DNA of 64,000 nucleotides from Bacillus safensis FO-36b (GCF_000691165.1 NZ_ASJD01000005.1:1-64000); one strand, 5' to 3'; shown: positions 17,888-26,562, counted from the first letter of the stretch. The notes: generated by a model from the sequence alone, not told the origin. A program made the numbers and translations.

Positions 17888-18330
17888 TTTGCTTTTGTTT
17901 CAAGGTCCTCAATCTCGTCTTCAAAACCGTTGACCTCAATAGCTTTGTTTAACCAGTTCGCATATTCACCGCCGACAGACAGGACACGTTTTGCCACTTC
18001 GACTGGATCTTGTGTGTTGTATGCTTCGCGCAATTCTTTTGACTTAAAGTCAGGATAAATAGTTGATTCAACCGCAATACGTGCATAGAAGCGTTGAGAA
18101 TCCAAGTCTTTCACACGTCCACGACCTTTGACATTTTTATAAGTCGTGTTTTCTTTCTCCAGCTCATCGATGCGCTCAGTTGTAATGGCTTTGAATACGA
18201 ATGGAATCACTTCACCCTTTTTATCAACAAAGCGCTTTGAAATGATTGATTTGATTTCTTCTGTCTCAGCTGTTTGTCCTGGCATAAAGAATGAAAGATC
18301 ATATACGTTGTTTGTTTGTTTTTCGCTCAT
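17881..18330 (-). CDS. xkdN: XkdN tail assembly chaperone
   Basis: ATG 18330 (MSEKQTNNVYDLSFFMPGQT) is chosen because AAGGGAG lies about 8 nt upstream and the element-2 paralogue starts the same way; a longer reading to 18447 would run into the toxin leader. The 149-residue protein (DUF/XkdN family, with FVFKAITTERIDELEKENTT and DPVEVAKRVLSVGGEYANWL) is the short form of the chaperone that coats the tape measure during tail assembly. Its last sense codons GCA AAA AAC overlap a canonical slippery heptamer. Confidence 0.9.
   Translation of the reverse strand: MSEKQTNNVYDLSFFMPGQTAETEEIKSIISKRFVDKKGEVIPFVFKAITTERIDELEKENTTYKNVKGRGRVKDLDSQRFYARIAVESTIYPDFKSKELREAYNTQDPVEVAKRVLSVGGEYANWLNKAIEVNGFEDEIEDLETKAKN
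17884..17890 (-). promoter_or_regulatory. Programmed -1 frameshift slippery site A AAA AAC
   Basis: On the minus strand the codons GCA AAA AAC TAA end xkdN. The heptamer A AAA AAC in this phase is one of the strongest bacterial -1 slippery sequences. After slippage the frame continues into the 60-codon extension at 17705-17887. The identical heptamer in the same phase occurs in element 2 (62448-62454). Confidence 0.88.
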
Positions 18331-18364
18331 GTTTAAAAACTCCCTTTGATTTGTTTTTAGAATG

Positions 18365-18397
18365 CAAAAAAGCACATCCATTTTTTGAATGTGCTTT
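18365..18397 (-). terminator. Hairpin-T terminator between toxin leader and xkdN
   Basis: On the minus strand AAAGCACAT and ATGTGCTTT form a 9-bp stem around an A-rich loop, followed by more T. It is conserved at the same place in element 2. It may end the antisense RNA of the toxin, but it also lies across the late operon between xkdM and xkdN, so it must be leaky or antiterminated. Confidence 0.65.
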
Positions 18398-18411
18398 CCA
18401 ATCTTTTCATG

Positions 18412-18417
18412 TATAAT
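18412..18417 (+). promoter_or_regulatory. Candidate -10 of the holin-like toxin promoter
   Basis: A perfect TATAAT, conserved in element 2, lies about 70 nt upstream of the toxin start. No good -35 is present at 17 nt (TTGAAT lies 21 nt upstream), so it may depend on sequence near the -10 or be weak. Confidence 0.4.
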
Positions 18418-18488
18418 ATAAATCGTACAATTGAACGGCTTACTCAAGGGTGGTCTGGCTCATCCCCGTAAGAAAGGGGGTGATGCTT

Positions 18489-18572
18489 ATGTCAACGTTT
18501 CAAGCGATTTCGCTCATGCTTTTATTTGGGATGTTTATCCTTGCCCTGTTGACGTATATAAACAAAAAATAG
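18489..18572 (+). CDS. Holin-like type I toxin peptide (TxpA/Hol_Tox-like), 27 aa
   Basis: The plus-strand ORF MSTFQAISLMLLFGMFILAL then LTYINKK is antisense to the late operon. One membrane helix followed by a Lys tail and the MSTFE(Q)AISLML start match the putative holin-like toxin family of Bacillus type I toxin-antitoxin loci (relatives of TxpA). The Shine-Dalgarno GGGGG lies 8 nt before ATG 18489 and is fully paired with TCATCCCC upstream. The element-2 copy (63044-63127) encodes the same peptide with four changes. In the B. subtilis skin element txpA/ratA occupies a comparable position. The antisense antitoxin RNA is inferred, not located. Confidence 0.82.
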   Translation: MSTFQAISLMLLFGMFILALLTYINKK

Positions 18573-18665
18573 GCCTCCCTTGAGCCTGGTAAGTTCGTAG
18601 GGATTGCCTATCCTTGTTGCTTCACCTGATTTAAGCCAGACCCTTGAAGGGCCTCATTGTACATT

Positions 18666-18700
18666 GCCGGGATGTTAGCGCATCCTGGCTTCTTTTTATT
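18666..18700 (+). terminator. Terminator of the type I toxin mRNA
   Basis: GCCGGGATG (18666-18674) pairs with CATCCTGGC (18681-18689) with one G-U pair, followed by TTCTTTTTATTTT. An almost identical stem follows the toxin in element 2. The rest of 18701-18890 is AT-rich, with no gene seen. Confidence 0.85.
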
Positions 18701-18890
18701 TTATGCAAATTGCTTTGCATGTAAACGAATTTTTTCTCGAAAGGTAAATGGTGGGTTAGCTATTATCCCATTTATCCCATGTATCCCATTTATCAAAAGT
18801 ATATCATATTTGTACAAAAAAAGTGAAAATACTTTATTTAAAAAAATCACTAGTCAGTTCTTTTGTTACATTTTCTATGGTGATTAAAAT

Positions 18891-19334
18891 TTAAAAGGAA
18901 TCCTTCAACTTCTCAGGAAGATCAAAGTCCTCAAACGTGAAAGGAACCTCTTCTTCAAGTGCTTCTGAATCCACATCAAGCCCTGCAATTTTAGCTGAAT
19001 CAAAGTTCACATCAAACAATGTGACACGCTCTGTGCCTCGGCCAGATGACTTATCATCAAGCACAGCTTGAATGGTGAAGTACGGATCTTGTCCTTTTTT
19101 TACATAGTTCAGCATCAACTGAACGAAACGTGATGTAACCTTATAGAAAGTCGCTGTACCAGTACCATTCGCACCGGTTGTCTTGTGACCGGTCATGCGA
19201 CGCCCCATAACGTTAACTTCTGATTTGTTTTTCTCCACGTTCGCTTCAAATGTTTTAATAAACGCCAATTCCTCACCATCGAGGAATAAGCGTCCTTCCT
19301 TACCTGAAATGGTATTCTGCGCTTTAAAAGCCAT
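18891..19334 (-). CDS. xkdM: XkdM tail tube protein
   Basis: The 147-residue protein MAFKAQNTISGKEGRLFLDG... with NVMGRRMTGHKTTGANGTGT is the XkdM/YqbM core tail tube family. It polymerises into the inner tube of a contractile tail around the tape measure. It starts 2 nt after the sheath stop. The element-2 copy differs at 6 of 147 residues, all conservative or near the C-terminus, reflecting strong constraint or recent shared origin. Confidence 0.93.
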   Translation of the reverse strand: MAFKAQNTISGKEGRLFLDGEELAFIKTFEANVEKNKSEVNVMGRRMTGHKTTGANGTGTATFYKVTSRFVQLMLNYVKKGQDPYFTIQAVLDDKSSGRGTERVTLFDVNFDSAKIAGLDVDSEALEEEVPFTFEDFDLPEKLKDSF

Positions 19335-19335
19335 C

Positions 19336-20682
19336 TTATTTCACCTCTACATTGAAATAGAATTTTTCAGCTGCATCAACAGGTTGAACAGCTAGATCAA
19401 TCAAGAAACCGTCACGATCTTCATTTAAAGCGATCATGATGTCGGTCTCAGAGTCAAAGCCAGTGATCCCAGATCCATCTTGGAGCTGAGTTAGATATTG
19501 CGTGATGAGTGTTTTCACCAGCTGCAACCCATCATCAGATGCCGGAATGTCATTGCCATTTGCTTTGCGTAACTTAATCAGATCCTTCAATTCACGTGTT
19601 AGATCGTTATTGATGGCATCTAACACACGAATGATCTTGTTTTTCCCGAATGTCCTGTTTTTCTCCGTTGTATAACTTGTCAGAGAGTTGATGTCCTTCT
19701 CAACGCTTACTGTACGATCTCTCGCATCAAACGTGAACAAGAATTCCCCTTGTGATAAGCGGTATTCCACTTGATCATTATCAAGACGCTCTAACGTATC
19801 CACAGCCCCTTCATATTCAACAAATGTCAGTGACTGATTGAAGTTGGCTCCTGCAGATGCACCGGCAACCCATGCAGTTGCTTTTGCTGGCGTAATCTCT
19901 GTGCCATCTTCTAGCAAGACACCACTTGTGACATTGATAATTCCCTCGTGATCAGCTGCATAGTTCGGTAAAACACCTTGCACTTTACGACCTTGGTCAT
20001 CACGCAGACGCTTGATGAAAGCCACAAATGTCGCTTTTAACTGCTCGCTAGTGTTATTAGGCAGAGCGATCACATCAAAGTATTCTGTTTCAGCTGCTTC
20101 AAGGAATGCTGTGTAATCTGCCACGCTTGGCACACCGTTTTTTCCACCGCTTAGTGTTACGCCAGCTGTGATTGTCACTTCACCTTCACCTGAAAATTGA
20201 ACGTATTTATTTTGCTTCAGCTCTTTGACATCAGTGACAACCTGCTTATCAACAATGTCTGTACCAACGTAAGTCACAACATCACGCTTGGAGCTGTCCA
20301 ATACGTTTTCTGTGACTTGGATCGTGACCTCATTGCCCTTTTGTCCGCCATAATTGGCAAGCACGTTGAAATTCTCGCTGATCTGAGCCTTTGCAGGTTC
20401 ACCCTCATTCAAGCGATAAAGCAAGACTGTTTGTGCTTTTTTCTTGGCTTCTCGGAAAAGAAGCAGTGATTTGTCATCGATGTTTAATCCGACTTTTTTA
20501 TTTAAGTCCTCGATGCCTGAGATTGAGATAAACGTTTTCGGCTCTCCCCAGCTCATTGTGATTGGAAGTGCAACGGTGCCGCGATCACCTAACGTGATAC
20601 GCTGCTGTGCTGTGGTTTTGAAATTGAAGTAGATACCAGGACGCTTTTTTTCTGTACCTGGTGTAAATGTGCCTCCGTTCAT
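19336..20682 (-). CDS. xkdK: XkdK contractile tail sheath protein
   Basis: The 448-residue protein begins MNGGTFTPGTEKKRPGIYFN, the classic sheath N-terminus (beta-strand linker ahead of the first domain), and contains GDRGTVALPITMSWGEPKTF, FTFDARDRTVSVEKDINSLT and a C-terminal EDRDGFLIDLAVQPVDAAEKF. It forms the contractile outer tube, so the phage is a myovirus-type or PBSX-type particle. The gene partly visible at the right end of the window (63856-64000) is its element-2 counterpart. Confidence 0.93.
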   Translation of the reverse strand: MNGGTFTPGTEKKRPGIYFNFKTTAQQRITLGDRGTVALPITMSWGEPKTFISISGIEDLNKKVGLNIDDKSLLLFREAKKKAQTVLLYRLNEGEPAKAQISENFNVLANYGGQKGNEVTIQVTENVLDSSKRDVVTYVGTDIVDKQVVTDVKELKQNKYVQFSGEGEVTITAGVTLSGGKNGVPSVADYTAFLEAAETEYFDVIALPNNTSEQLKATFVAFIKRLRDDQGRKVQGVLPNYAADHEGIINVTSGVLLEDGTEITPAKATAWVAGASAGANFNQSLTFVEYEGAVDTLERLDNDQVEYRLSQGEFLFTFDARDRTVSVEKDINSLTSYTTEKNRTFGKNKIIRVLDAINNDLTRELKDLIKLRKANGNDIPASDDGLQLVKTLITQYLTQLQDGSGITGFDSETDIMIALNEDRDGFLIDLAVQPVDAAEKFYFNVEVK

Positions 20683-20684
20683 GC

Positions 20685-20909
20685 TTAAACCTCCTTAGAC
20701 AAAAAAGCCTCAATCTGCTTCTTTGCTTCTGTTTTTGTAATTGGTTGATCTTTGATATAAAAAAGAGCACCTTCAAGGATTTCAGGCTTTACGCCAAATA
20801 CTTCCTTGCTGTGCTCTTTCAAGGCTTCAAATGAGAACCCTGGTTCCTTTGGAATAACCGGAGTGGCTTTCTCTTCTTTCACCTGTGATTCATTTTTATT
20901 CTTGGCCAC
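20685..20909 (-). CDS. ykzM: YqzN/YkzM-domain small protein
   Basis: A 74-residue charged protein. The N-terminus MAKNKNESQVKEEKATP is disordered and the C-terminal part (FGVKPEILEGALFYIKDQPI then TKTEAKKQIEAFLSKEV) is the YqzN/YkzM domain. In PBSX and skin this gene lies between XkdJ and the sheath, as here. ATG 20909 overlaps the end of xkdJ by 14 nt. The role is unknown. Confidence 0.8.
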   Translation of the reverse strand: MAKNKNESQVKEEKATPVIPKEPGFSFEALKEHSKEVFGVKPEILEGALFYIKDQPITKTEAKKQIEAFLSKEV

Positions 20910-21351
20910 TTTTTATCACCCCATCTGAAAAATTTATGTCATCAAGGCTTGGCTGCTCGTCTCGGTTGTACCAATAGGCACTATCCCATGTGAGGACAAT
21001 TGTTGCCACGCCTTGATCACCATTCCTAGTTTCTGCCCTCTTAATGCGAACATATTGATCGAGCGGTTCACCTTCTACACTAACCATCTGAATAATATTC
21101 CGATCAGCTGACAAGGCATCAACGATTGTTTCTGCCGCATCATGAGCCTGCTCAGAGTCCTTGTGAAACACTTTTATATGCAGCGTGTATGTTTTGAGAA
21201 ACGTTGAAACAGTATCGTTTTTTGTGTTTGTCCATGCTGCAGGAAAGTACATCGACGGGATCTGAAATTGTTCGGGAATTTCCTTTTCGTAGACCTTCAC
21301 AGGAAACCGTTTGTAACAATAGTGCATGATGGCGCCGACTTCTTGATTCAT
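20896..21351 (-). CDS. xkdJ: XkdJ/YqbJ-like tail terminator protein
   Basis: A 151-residue protein, MNQEVGAIMHYCYKRFPVKV.., with FQIPSMYFPAAWTNTK and ATIVLTWDSAYWYNRDEQPS. Its size, position after the HK97-gp10-like protein and before the sheath, and mixed alpha/beta pattern fit the tail terminator that caps the tail tube. XkdJ/YqbJ homology is assigned from order and motifs. Confidence 0.7.
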   Translation of the reverse strand: MNQEVGAIMHYCYKRFPVKVYEKEIPEQFQIPSMYFPAAWTNTKNDTVSTFLKTYTLHIKVFHKDSEQAHDAAETIVDALSADRNIIQMVSVEGEPLDQYVRIKRAETRNGDQGVATIVLTWDSAYWYNRDEQPSLDDINFSDGVIKSGQE

Positions 21352-21355
21352 CTAA

Positions 21356-21862
21356 TCATCTCCCAAAATGCCGATCAATCCATTGCTGCAGCTTGCGGTC
21401 CAATGATCGTTCAAACATCTGTTCAAAGATGGCTATTGCATTATCCCAATAGCCGCTGCCCTCAACCCATTGAAATTTCAGGAGCATCCCTGTTTCGGCA
21501 TTTGGGTCATATTCAAAACGATCACCAACCCACCTGCCAGGAACCCAACGTCTGTCTTGATTTTTACTAGGATCAATCGTAAAGTGGCCATCGTTTGTGT
21601 ACGATGCGTATTCCAAGTTGGTCCCTACATCTAGGGTGAGACCGCCACTGCTCATCGAAAAGACGTTTTCTTGGTCTCCTTTTTGGAATGAGTTGAGCAA
21701 ACGCCGAGCATCCACTGTTTTTGTTCGGATAACTTCATCCTGAACAATATCAAGAAACTCATAACCCATGCCTTCAAGCCACTCTTCATATTCAGCTTGC
21801 AAGCCGCCATTAACAGCTGCATTCAAGTCCTCAATGAATTGATCAAGACCATCAATCCTCAT
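21356..21862 (-). CDS. xkdI: XkdI/YqbI HK97 gp10-like tail completion protein
   Basis: A 168-residue protein with MRIDGLDQFIEDLNAAVNGG, VRTKTVDARRLLNSF-type and GTNLEYASYTNDGHFTIDP segments, the typical gp10/neck family sequence (long N-terminal helix, then a beta core with the V-T.YA..v..G.. motif). The start overlaps the previous stop as ATGA. It joins the head connector to the tail. Confidence 0.8.
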   Translation of the reverse strand: MRIDGLDQFIEDLNAAVNGGLQAEYEEWLEGMGYEFLDIVQDEVIRTKTVDARRLLNSFQKGDQENVFSMSSGGLTLDVGTNLEYASYTNDGHFTIDPSKNQDRRWVPGRWVGDRFEYDPNAETGMLLKFQWVEGSGYWDNAIAIFEQMFERSLDRKLQQWIDRHFGR

Positions 21863-22215
21863 AGGCTTTCACTCCTCATCGCTATAACCTCAATATGATG
21901 GTTCTTAATCTTCCTAGGCTTTTGCAGTTTCAAAGTAATGCCTTCCCATACTACTTTGTCATTTACTCGGACATCAGCGGTAATAGGAAAATGAACGAGA
22001 TATGATTGATGAATGGTTGCGTTTGGCTCCTGCTGTGTGATGGATTGGTTTTTCTCCGTAAAATAACATGGATGCGCAACTTGATCAGGCTCATCAGGAT
22101 ATGAAAAGAGCGGCTGCGCATCTTGGACAGATATTCCATAGCGATCTTTTGACAGCTGCTCTGTTTGCAAGTGATATATATCGCATCGATCCGTTAATAA
22201 TGATTGATAGCTCAT
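21859..22215 (-). CDS. xkdH: XkdH/YqbH head closure protein (DUF3599)
   Basis: A 118-residue protein, MSYQSLLTDRCDIYHLQTEQ.., with YLVHFPITADVRVNDKVVWE and NHHIEVIAMRSESL. The RCDIY start and the DVRVNDKV..G strand pair are typical of SPP1 gp16-like head closure (stopper) proteins. It overlaps both neighbours by 4 nt. Confidence 0.78.
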   Translation of the reverse strand: MSYQSLLTDRCDIYHLQTEQLSKDRYGISVQDAQPLFSYPDEPDQVAHPCYFTEKNQSITQQEPNATIHQSYLVHFPITADVRVNDKVVWEGITLKLQKPRKIKNHHIEVIAMRSESL

Positions 22216-22604
22216 AGCGATCTCAACCTTAATTTGACGTTGCCTGGATCTTCTGGCGGTTCCCCTGGTTCAATGAAATCTATCAACAGGTTATACACAT
22301 CCGGCTTTGAAACGGCGTTACCGTCTGCCAGCGTATAAGAGTAGTCACCAATCTTTTCAGATTTATAACCCTTTATGATTGATTCATCCCCGTTGATCAG
22401 CGCAAAGAACTGCGCCATTTTAATCAATGCTATCTTCGCCTTTTCAGGAAGCGGCTGATATTTTTCACTTGTGAAATCATGACCTACGATCTTAAATACC
22501 TCAGCTTCAGCTTCAATGATGTCACTTTCCAATAGTTCATCCGAGCGGTTTTTCACGCTCTCGAATACGCTATACGCCCTAACTTCTTCAGGAGAGATCA
22601 GCAT
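22212..22604 (-). CDS. yqbG: YqbG-like head-tail connector (DUF3199)
   Basis: MLISPEEVRAYSVFESVKNR.. is an all-helical adaptor of 130 residues, with EKYQPLPEKAKIALIKMAQF and YTLADGNAV. This matches YqbG of skin, related to SPP1 gp15 connectors that extend the portal ring. ATG 22604 is preferred (AGGAG at about 10 nt) over GTG 22607. Confidence 0.8.
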   Translation of the reverse strand: MLISPEEVRAYSVFESVKNRSDELLESDIIEAEAEVFKIVGHDFTSEKYQPLPEKAKIALIKMAQFFALINGDESIIKGYKSEKIGDYSYTLADGNAVSKPDVYNLLIDFIEPGEPPEDPGNVKLRLRSL

Positions 22605-22609
22605 CACCC

Positions 22610-23008
22610 TTACTCTCCTGCTTTTTCTTGTTGCTGTTGATTTTCAAGGATGAAGGCAATTCTTTCACTTTCATTCTTGAACTCAGACGGATCGCCGCCA
22701 AGATCAACAATAACGGCTTCTTGTCCATCTTTTTTCATATCCTTCAATTCAGTTTCAGTGTAGATTTTTGCTTCTAGTGACGGTTCTTCTTCCTCTTTTG
22801 GCTCTTCTTTTTCTTCGGACGGCTTTTCTTTTGGTTGATCATCTGTTTTAGGATCATCAGCAGGAACATCAAGCTGCTTACAATCAAAGAACTCATTGCC
22901 ATTGAGATATTGAAATACCTTTTTCTCAATCTCTTTCTCCTGATTTAAAAGAAAGACATGCCCCATCACAGAGTATGTCTTTCCCTTGATCAATTCAGCT
23001 GTATACAT
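22610..23008 (-). CDS. yqbF: YqbF-like head accessory protein
   Basis: ATG 23008 (MYTAELIKGKTYSVMGHVF) has AAGGAG 8 nt upstream. Residues 1-45 form a small beta domain, residues of about 50-80 are a Pro/Glu/Lys linker (PKTDDQPKEKPSEEKEE), and the C-terminus (about 85-132) resembles a SAP/HeH-like helical motif (TETELKDMKKDGQEAVIVDL). The layout and location just after the capsid gene match YqbF of the skin element. The function is unknown; a head decoration or DNA-binding role is possible. Confidence 0.7.
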   Translation of the reverse strand: MYTAELIKGKTYSVMGHVFLLNQEKEIEKKVFQYLNGNEFFDCKQLDVPADDPKTDDQPKEKPSEEKEEPKEEEEPSLEAKIYTETELKDMKKDGQEAVIVDLGGDPSEFKNESERIAFILENQQQQEKAGE

Positions 23009-23013
23009 ATTGA

Positions 23014-23937
23014 TCACTCCTTGACCTTGATGATCTTGGCAACAGCATCCTCTTCCTCAAATTTGCTGTCGAGCTTCGCAGTAAGGACGATAATGAACTT
23101 ACGATTACGGATGTCTTTATCAACTTCAATGCGAATGTTACGAGAGAAGCCCAAGATGATGTTTTTCGGATGAGTAAGTAAGATGTCTGAAACACCTGTA
23201 CCGTCCACATCATACGGCTGCATATTTGCAATACCTTTGACAGGAACACCGAATGCAGAAGAAAGTCCACCTTGTACAGCTGCATCCCCAAGACCTGTCT
23301 GACGATCCGCTACTTTGTCTTTCCACTCGACCTCTTGACCTGGAGAAGTGTAGAAACGGAATTCTTGTGGAACTCGCAAGTATTTTGGCGGAACAGCTTT
23401 GTAACCTTCCTTGAATACTTGGCGTGTAAGTGGTTCACCAGCTACATCTACGATATGGGACTCCGCTTGTTTACGAATACCATCAAGTTGAGCAAGGTAA
23501 GTATCCTCAGATTTTGTATCACCATTTAGGATCAATTCTTCAATGTCAACGGCTGCTCGTTCAGCGAGCATTTGCATGATAGTGTTTTGTAGATTATCAC
23601 CCTCGATGTTATTTTCAAGCGTGTCATATGTGATGTTTACTTCTGCGATGACTTCTTTTGCATTAAGCTCCACAGTGCTTGTTGTTGGTGCAACTCGATC
23701 ACTTGCAGGAACTGCCTTTCCTTCCACACCAGGACGAAGAATCCGCTGACCAAAACCGATTTTTTCGATTTTTTGTGCATCGCTGTCCATTTGAATGACA
23801 CGTGCTTCTTGTAGCAGTGTTGGTGCATTTTGCACCATACGAATAAATGTGCTAGATTGGGTCGGATTCATGAGACCGCCTGTCTTTAAAGTGCCTAGCG
23901 TCACTTCCGCTTTGTTAATTACCTCTTGATTTCTCAC
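23014..23937 (-). CDS. xkdG: Major capsid protein (XkdG-like)
   Basis: GTG 23937 ([20 protein letters not shown]) is chosen because AGGAGG (23945-23950) lies 7 nt upstream; a longer reading to 23979 starts inside the previous gene. The 307-residue protein has the HK97-fold capsid pattern: [55 protein letters not shown], and a C-terminal [20 protein letters not shown]. It forms the head shell and follows the protease/scaffold gene. Confidence 0.92.
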   Translation of the reverse strand: MRNQEVINKAEVTLGTLKTGGLMNPTQSSTFIRMVQNAPTLLQEARVIQMDSDAQKIEKIGFGQRILRPGVEGKAVPASDRVAPTTSTVELNAKEVIAEVNITYDTLENNIEGDNLQNTIMQMLAERAAVDIEELILNGDTKSEDTYLAQLDGIRKQAESHIVDVAGEPLTRQVFKEGYKAVPPKYLRVPQEFRFYTSPGQEVEWKDKVADRQTGLGDAAVQGGLSSAFGVPVKGIANMQPYDVDGTGVSDILLTHPKNIILGFSRNIRIEVDKDIRNRKFIIVLTAKLDSKFEEEDAVAKIIKVKE

Positions 23938-23960
23938 TCTAGCTCCTCCTTTTTCTCGGC

Positions 23961-25124
23961 TTAAAGCAAGCCGCTCCATACCGTTTCAGATTTTTGTAAG
24001 TCTTGTTGTTGTGCATCCCCTACTCCATTACCTTGCGGACGTGCCTTTTCCAGTGCTTCGACTCTATCGACTACTGGAGCCAATGCCTTTTCTACAGCTG
24101 CGGCCATTTCTTTTGCGACCTCTTCATCAATTTGTTTTTCTTGCGGATCAGGCTGACCTTCGCCTTCTCCCTTCTCAAGGTCATCCAGACGTTTTACAAC
24201 TGGTGCGATTGTGTCATCTAGCATCTTTTGCAGATCTTCTTTGTTCACTTCTTCTTCCTCCTCCTTCTCTTCCGTTTGACTCAACAGATTGTCGATAGCG
24301 GCTCTGGCATTTTTCAATTCAGTTAAATTAGCAGCTGAAAACTTTCGGCCAGCTTTTGCGACTTCTTCAGGTGGATCAGTTTGGATCCCAGCCAAGTCAT
24401 CAGTTAGCAGAATCTCTTGTGTAATTTCCACAAAATCTTGCAGTGCTGCCCTCACCTTTTCAGGATCAGTCTCCAAGTCTTCATTGTCGTAAGAATCCCA
24501 TTTATACAAAACGGAATTCAGTGCATCTTGTGCCGCCCAAAACTCACGACGCATGCGGCCTTTGTCGTACCTGTTCTTCACTTCTCCTTTTGATAAAAAG
24601 AAGTTTTTAAGCAAAGAAAAAAGCCCCTTCTCATCAGAAGCTGGCTCACGTTCTTGTTTTCCTATGTCTGCTGTACCGGCCATTGAATATCCGGTGATCT
24701 CACCCTTTTGAATCTGTTCCCAGATTTCATCAGATGCTTTTGTCACAAGGACCCACGATCCTTTCTTGATAATCTCCTCGCCCATTTCAAAGTCAGACGG
24801 AGCAATGTACGATTCAACGACTTCCCCGACACCGCCTTGGAAATCATGCTGCTTGTCAATCTCACGTGCATCCTTCAGGAATCCATGAGCGGCTTTCTCA
24901 ATTTCCTCCGGTGTCATGTAATCCCCATGTGCATCAGCTACATTTGGTTCGTATACAATACCGTATACAAGACGCTGCGCATCGTCTGCTTTGGCAATGA
25001 CCTTGATCTCTTTCTGAAAGTCTGGCTGCTTTTCTGACTTCATAAAAAAGAACTGCTTTTGATTAGCAGCCTTGTCCACATATGAAACGTGTGTGATCTT
25101 CGCATTTATCAATTCGCGTGGCAA
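23961..25124 (-). CDS. xkdF: XkdF-like prohead protease/scaffold
   Basis: TTG 25124 ([20 protein letters not shown]) has AAGGAGG 8 nt upstream and gives the known XkdF N-terminus. Residues of about 45-160 are the protease-like domain ([45 protein letters not shown]), with H and S residues fitting a serine-type prohead protease. The C-terminal part (about 280-387) is an acidic coiled coil ([18 protein letters not shown]...), like a fused scaffold. It directs capsid assembly and is probably cleaved out. Confidence 0.85.
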   Translation of the reverse strand: MPRELINAKITHVSYVDKAANQKQFFFMKSEKQPDFQKEIKVIAKADDAQRLVYGIVYEPNVADAHGDYMTPEEIEKAAHGFLKDAREIDKQHDFQGGVGEVVESYIAPSDFEMGEEIIKKGSWVLVTKASDEIWEQIQKGEITGYSMAGTADIGKQEREPASDEKGLFSLLKNFFLSKGEVKNRYDKGRMRREFWAAQDALNSVLYKWDSYDNEDLETDPEKVRAALQDFVEITQEILLTDDLAGIQTDPPEEVAKAGRKFSAANLTELKNARAAIDNLLSQTEEKEEEEEVNKEDLQKMLDDTIAPVVKRLDDLEKGEGEGQPDPQEKQIDEEVAKEMAAAVEKALAPVVDRVEALEKARPQGNGVGDAQQQDLQKSETVWSGLL

Positions 25125-25171
25125 TTCATTCACCTCCTTTCACAGCAACTAAGAAAGAGGATTTAATATAT

Positions 25172-25570
25172 TCAATCCTCTTCATTCGTACTTTGAGATT
25201 CTCCCTCCCATGTCAGTACATGGTCGCAATTCTTCTCCAGAAGATCATATGGGGGAGTTTGACCAGGTAATCCTCCAACCCAAACATCACATTTGTGCCT
25301 TGCGTAGCGTTTCAATATCTCTCTAAAACCTCTTTTTCTAGAATACGGTTCACCTTCACCAATAACACAGCAATAATGTTTCTCTATACTAATGTGTGGC
25401 CAATCAATTTTCAAATCAATTCCCCACTCTGAATTTATGTCCTTGTCTAGAATAGTTGCATGCATTTCTTCTGCCAGTTCCTTTAGTTCATCAATATAAT
25501 TTAAAATTTCCATCATAATTTTTTCAGGAATAATATAGTCCCCATTTTCAAATTTGATATCTTCTTGCAT
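25172..25570 (-). CDS. Unknown small protein inserted in the head operon
   Basis: This 132-residue acidic protein lies between the minor head protein and XkdF, where skin has yqbC. It reads MQEDIKFENGDYIIPEKIMM.., a helix ELKELAEEMHATIL, then a Cys/His-containing part (HYCCVIGEGEPYSRKRGF, RHKCDVWVGGLPGQ, NCDHVLTWEGE). The codons are more AT-rich than the flanking head genes, suggesting later acquisition. AGGAGG lies just upstream of ATG 25570. It is not recognised and could be a moron or a head-decoration protein. Confidence 0.6.
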   Translation of the reverse strand: MQEDIKFENGDYIIPEKIMMEILNYIDELKELAEEMHATILDKDINSEWGIDLKIDWPHISIEKHYCCVIGEGEPYSRKRGFREILKRYARHKCDVWVGGLPGQTPPYDLLEKNCDHVLTWEGESQSTNEED

Positions 25571-25656
25571 TTAAATAATCCTCCTTTAAAGTTAAATACA
25601 ACATTAATTTGCATTGAGGAAATATTTATATACTAGAATTTTATTGAAGAATGTTT

Positions 25657-26562
25657 TTATAAGGACTGGCGTCGAATCTTTTCTTTTTCCTCAGCTGGCA
25701 AACCAAGAATAACAGGATCAACCACAGGACCAACCGCACAATGACAATTTACTCGCTCTTTTGGCGTGAGCTGTGTATCTCTTGGAAACATGCACCGCTC
25801 TCCGCTACCTGGTATCTCAAATTCTTCATCGAGAGGAATAATCGTGCCATCCAGTTGTACATGACTTTCTCTCGACTGATTCTTTTTCCCTCCGCTGTGC
25901 TTCCACTTCTTCCCCGTTACTGCCGGGGATTGGACATAGGATTCATGTTGAGCGACAGAAGAAGCGGTCAACACTTCAGTTACAGCTGTCACACGTGCGC
26001 GCTTCCGGCTGAATTCAGGAAGGTCCTTCAGCTCCAGTTCAATTTCTTGAATAGAGCGCCCTTCTTTGATGCCCTCTTTCAATTTTTGTTCAATAGCTGT
26101 ATGAGTATTCAGCTTCATCAGCTGCGCCAACTCCTGTGACCATGATTCAATCCACTGTTCAGTTTTTTCAGATAGAATCTTGAATGGAATATCTGCATCG
26201 ATGGAATGCATGATCTTCTCGGCCAGCTGCGTGACCGTCAACGTCAAGAAAATGGCCGTTTCTTTTCCAAACAGCTCCGCAAATTCATCAGCTGCAAACA
26301 AGTCATTTTGGAAGAACGCCAGAATGGATTCTAACGTCTCTGAATCGTCTTTGGATATAAAACCATTCAGTTCATTCAAAAACGTCCTGCGTTGCAATCT
26401 GAGAAGTTTTGCGGTGGTTTTCTCGTACTCTTCCACCAAAGAGGGTATATCCTTCAGTTCAGGGAAATCAGCTACAGCTGCTTCTAGTTCCTCGACCTCA
26501 TCTGCCTCCGCTTTTTGTACAAAGGTATTGATGTTTTTTATCAGCTGATCGATCTTGCTCAT
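25657..26562 (-). CDS. Minor head protein, SPP1 gp7/Mu F-like head morphogenesis family
   Basis: A 301-residue protein with a helical N-terminus. The C-terminal half has RARVTAVTEVLTASSVAQHE, KKWKHSGGKKNQSRESHVQL and CMFPRDTQ...NCHCAVGPV, the conserved head-morphogenesis motif (R/TE.....RE.H..LDG...P....NCRC). It binds the portal and is ejected with DNA or assists assembly. It overlaps the portal stop by 4 nt. The skin equivalent is yqbB. Confidence 0.87.
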   Translation of the reverse strand: MSKIDQLIKNINTFVQKAEADEVEELEAAVADFPELKDIPSLVEEYEKTTAKLLRLQRRTFLNELNGFISKDDSETLESILAFFQNDLFAADEFAELFGKETAIFLTLTVTQLAEKIMHSIDADIPFKILSEKTEQWIESWSQELAQLMKLNTHTAIEQKLKEGIKEGRSIQEIELELKDLPEFSRKRARVTAVTEVLTASSVAQHESYVQSPAVTGKKWKHSGGKKNQSRESHVQLDGTIIPLDEEFEIPGSGERCMFPRDTQLTPKERVNCHCAVGPVVDPVILGLPAEEKEKIRRQSL

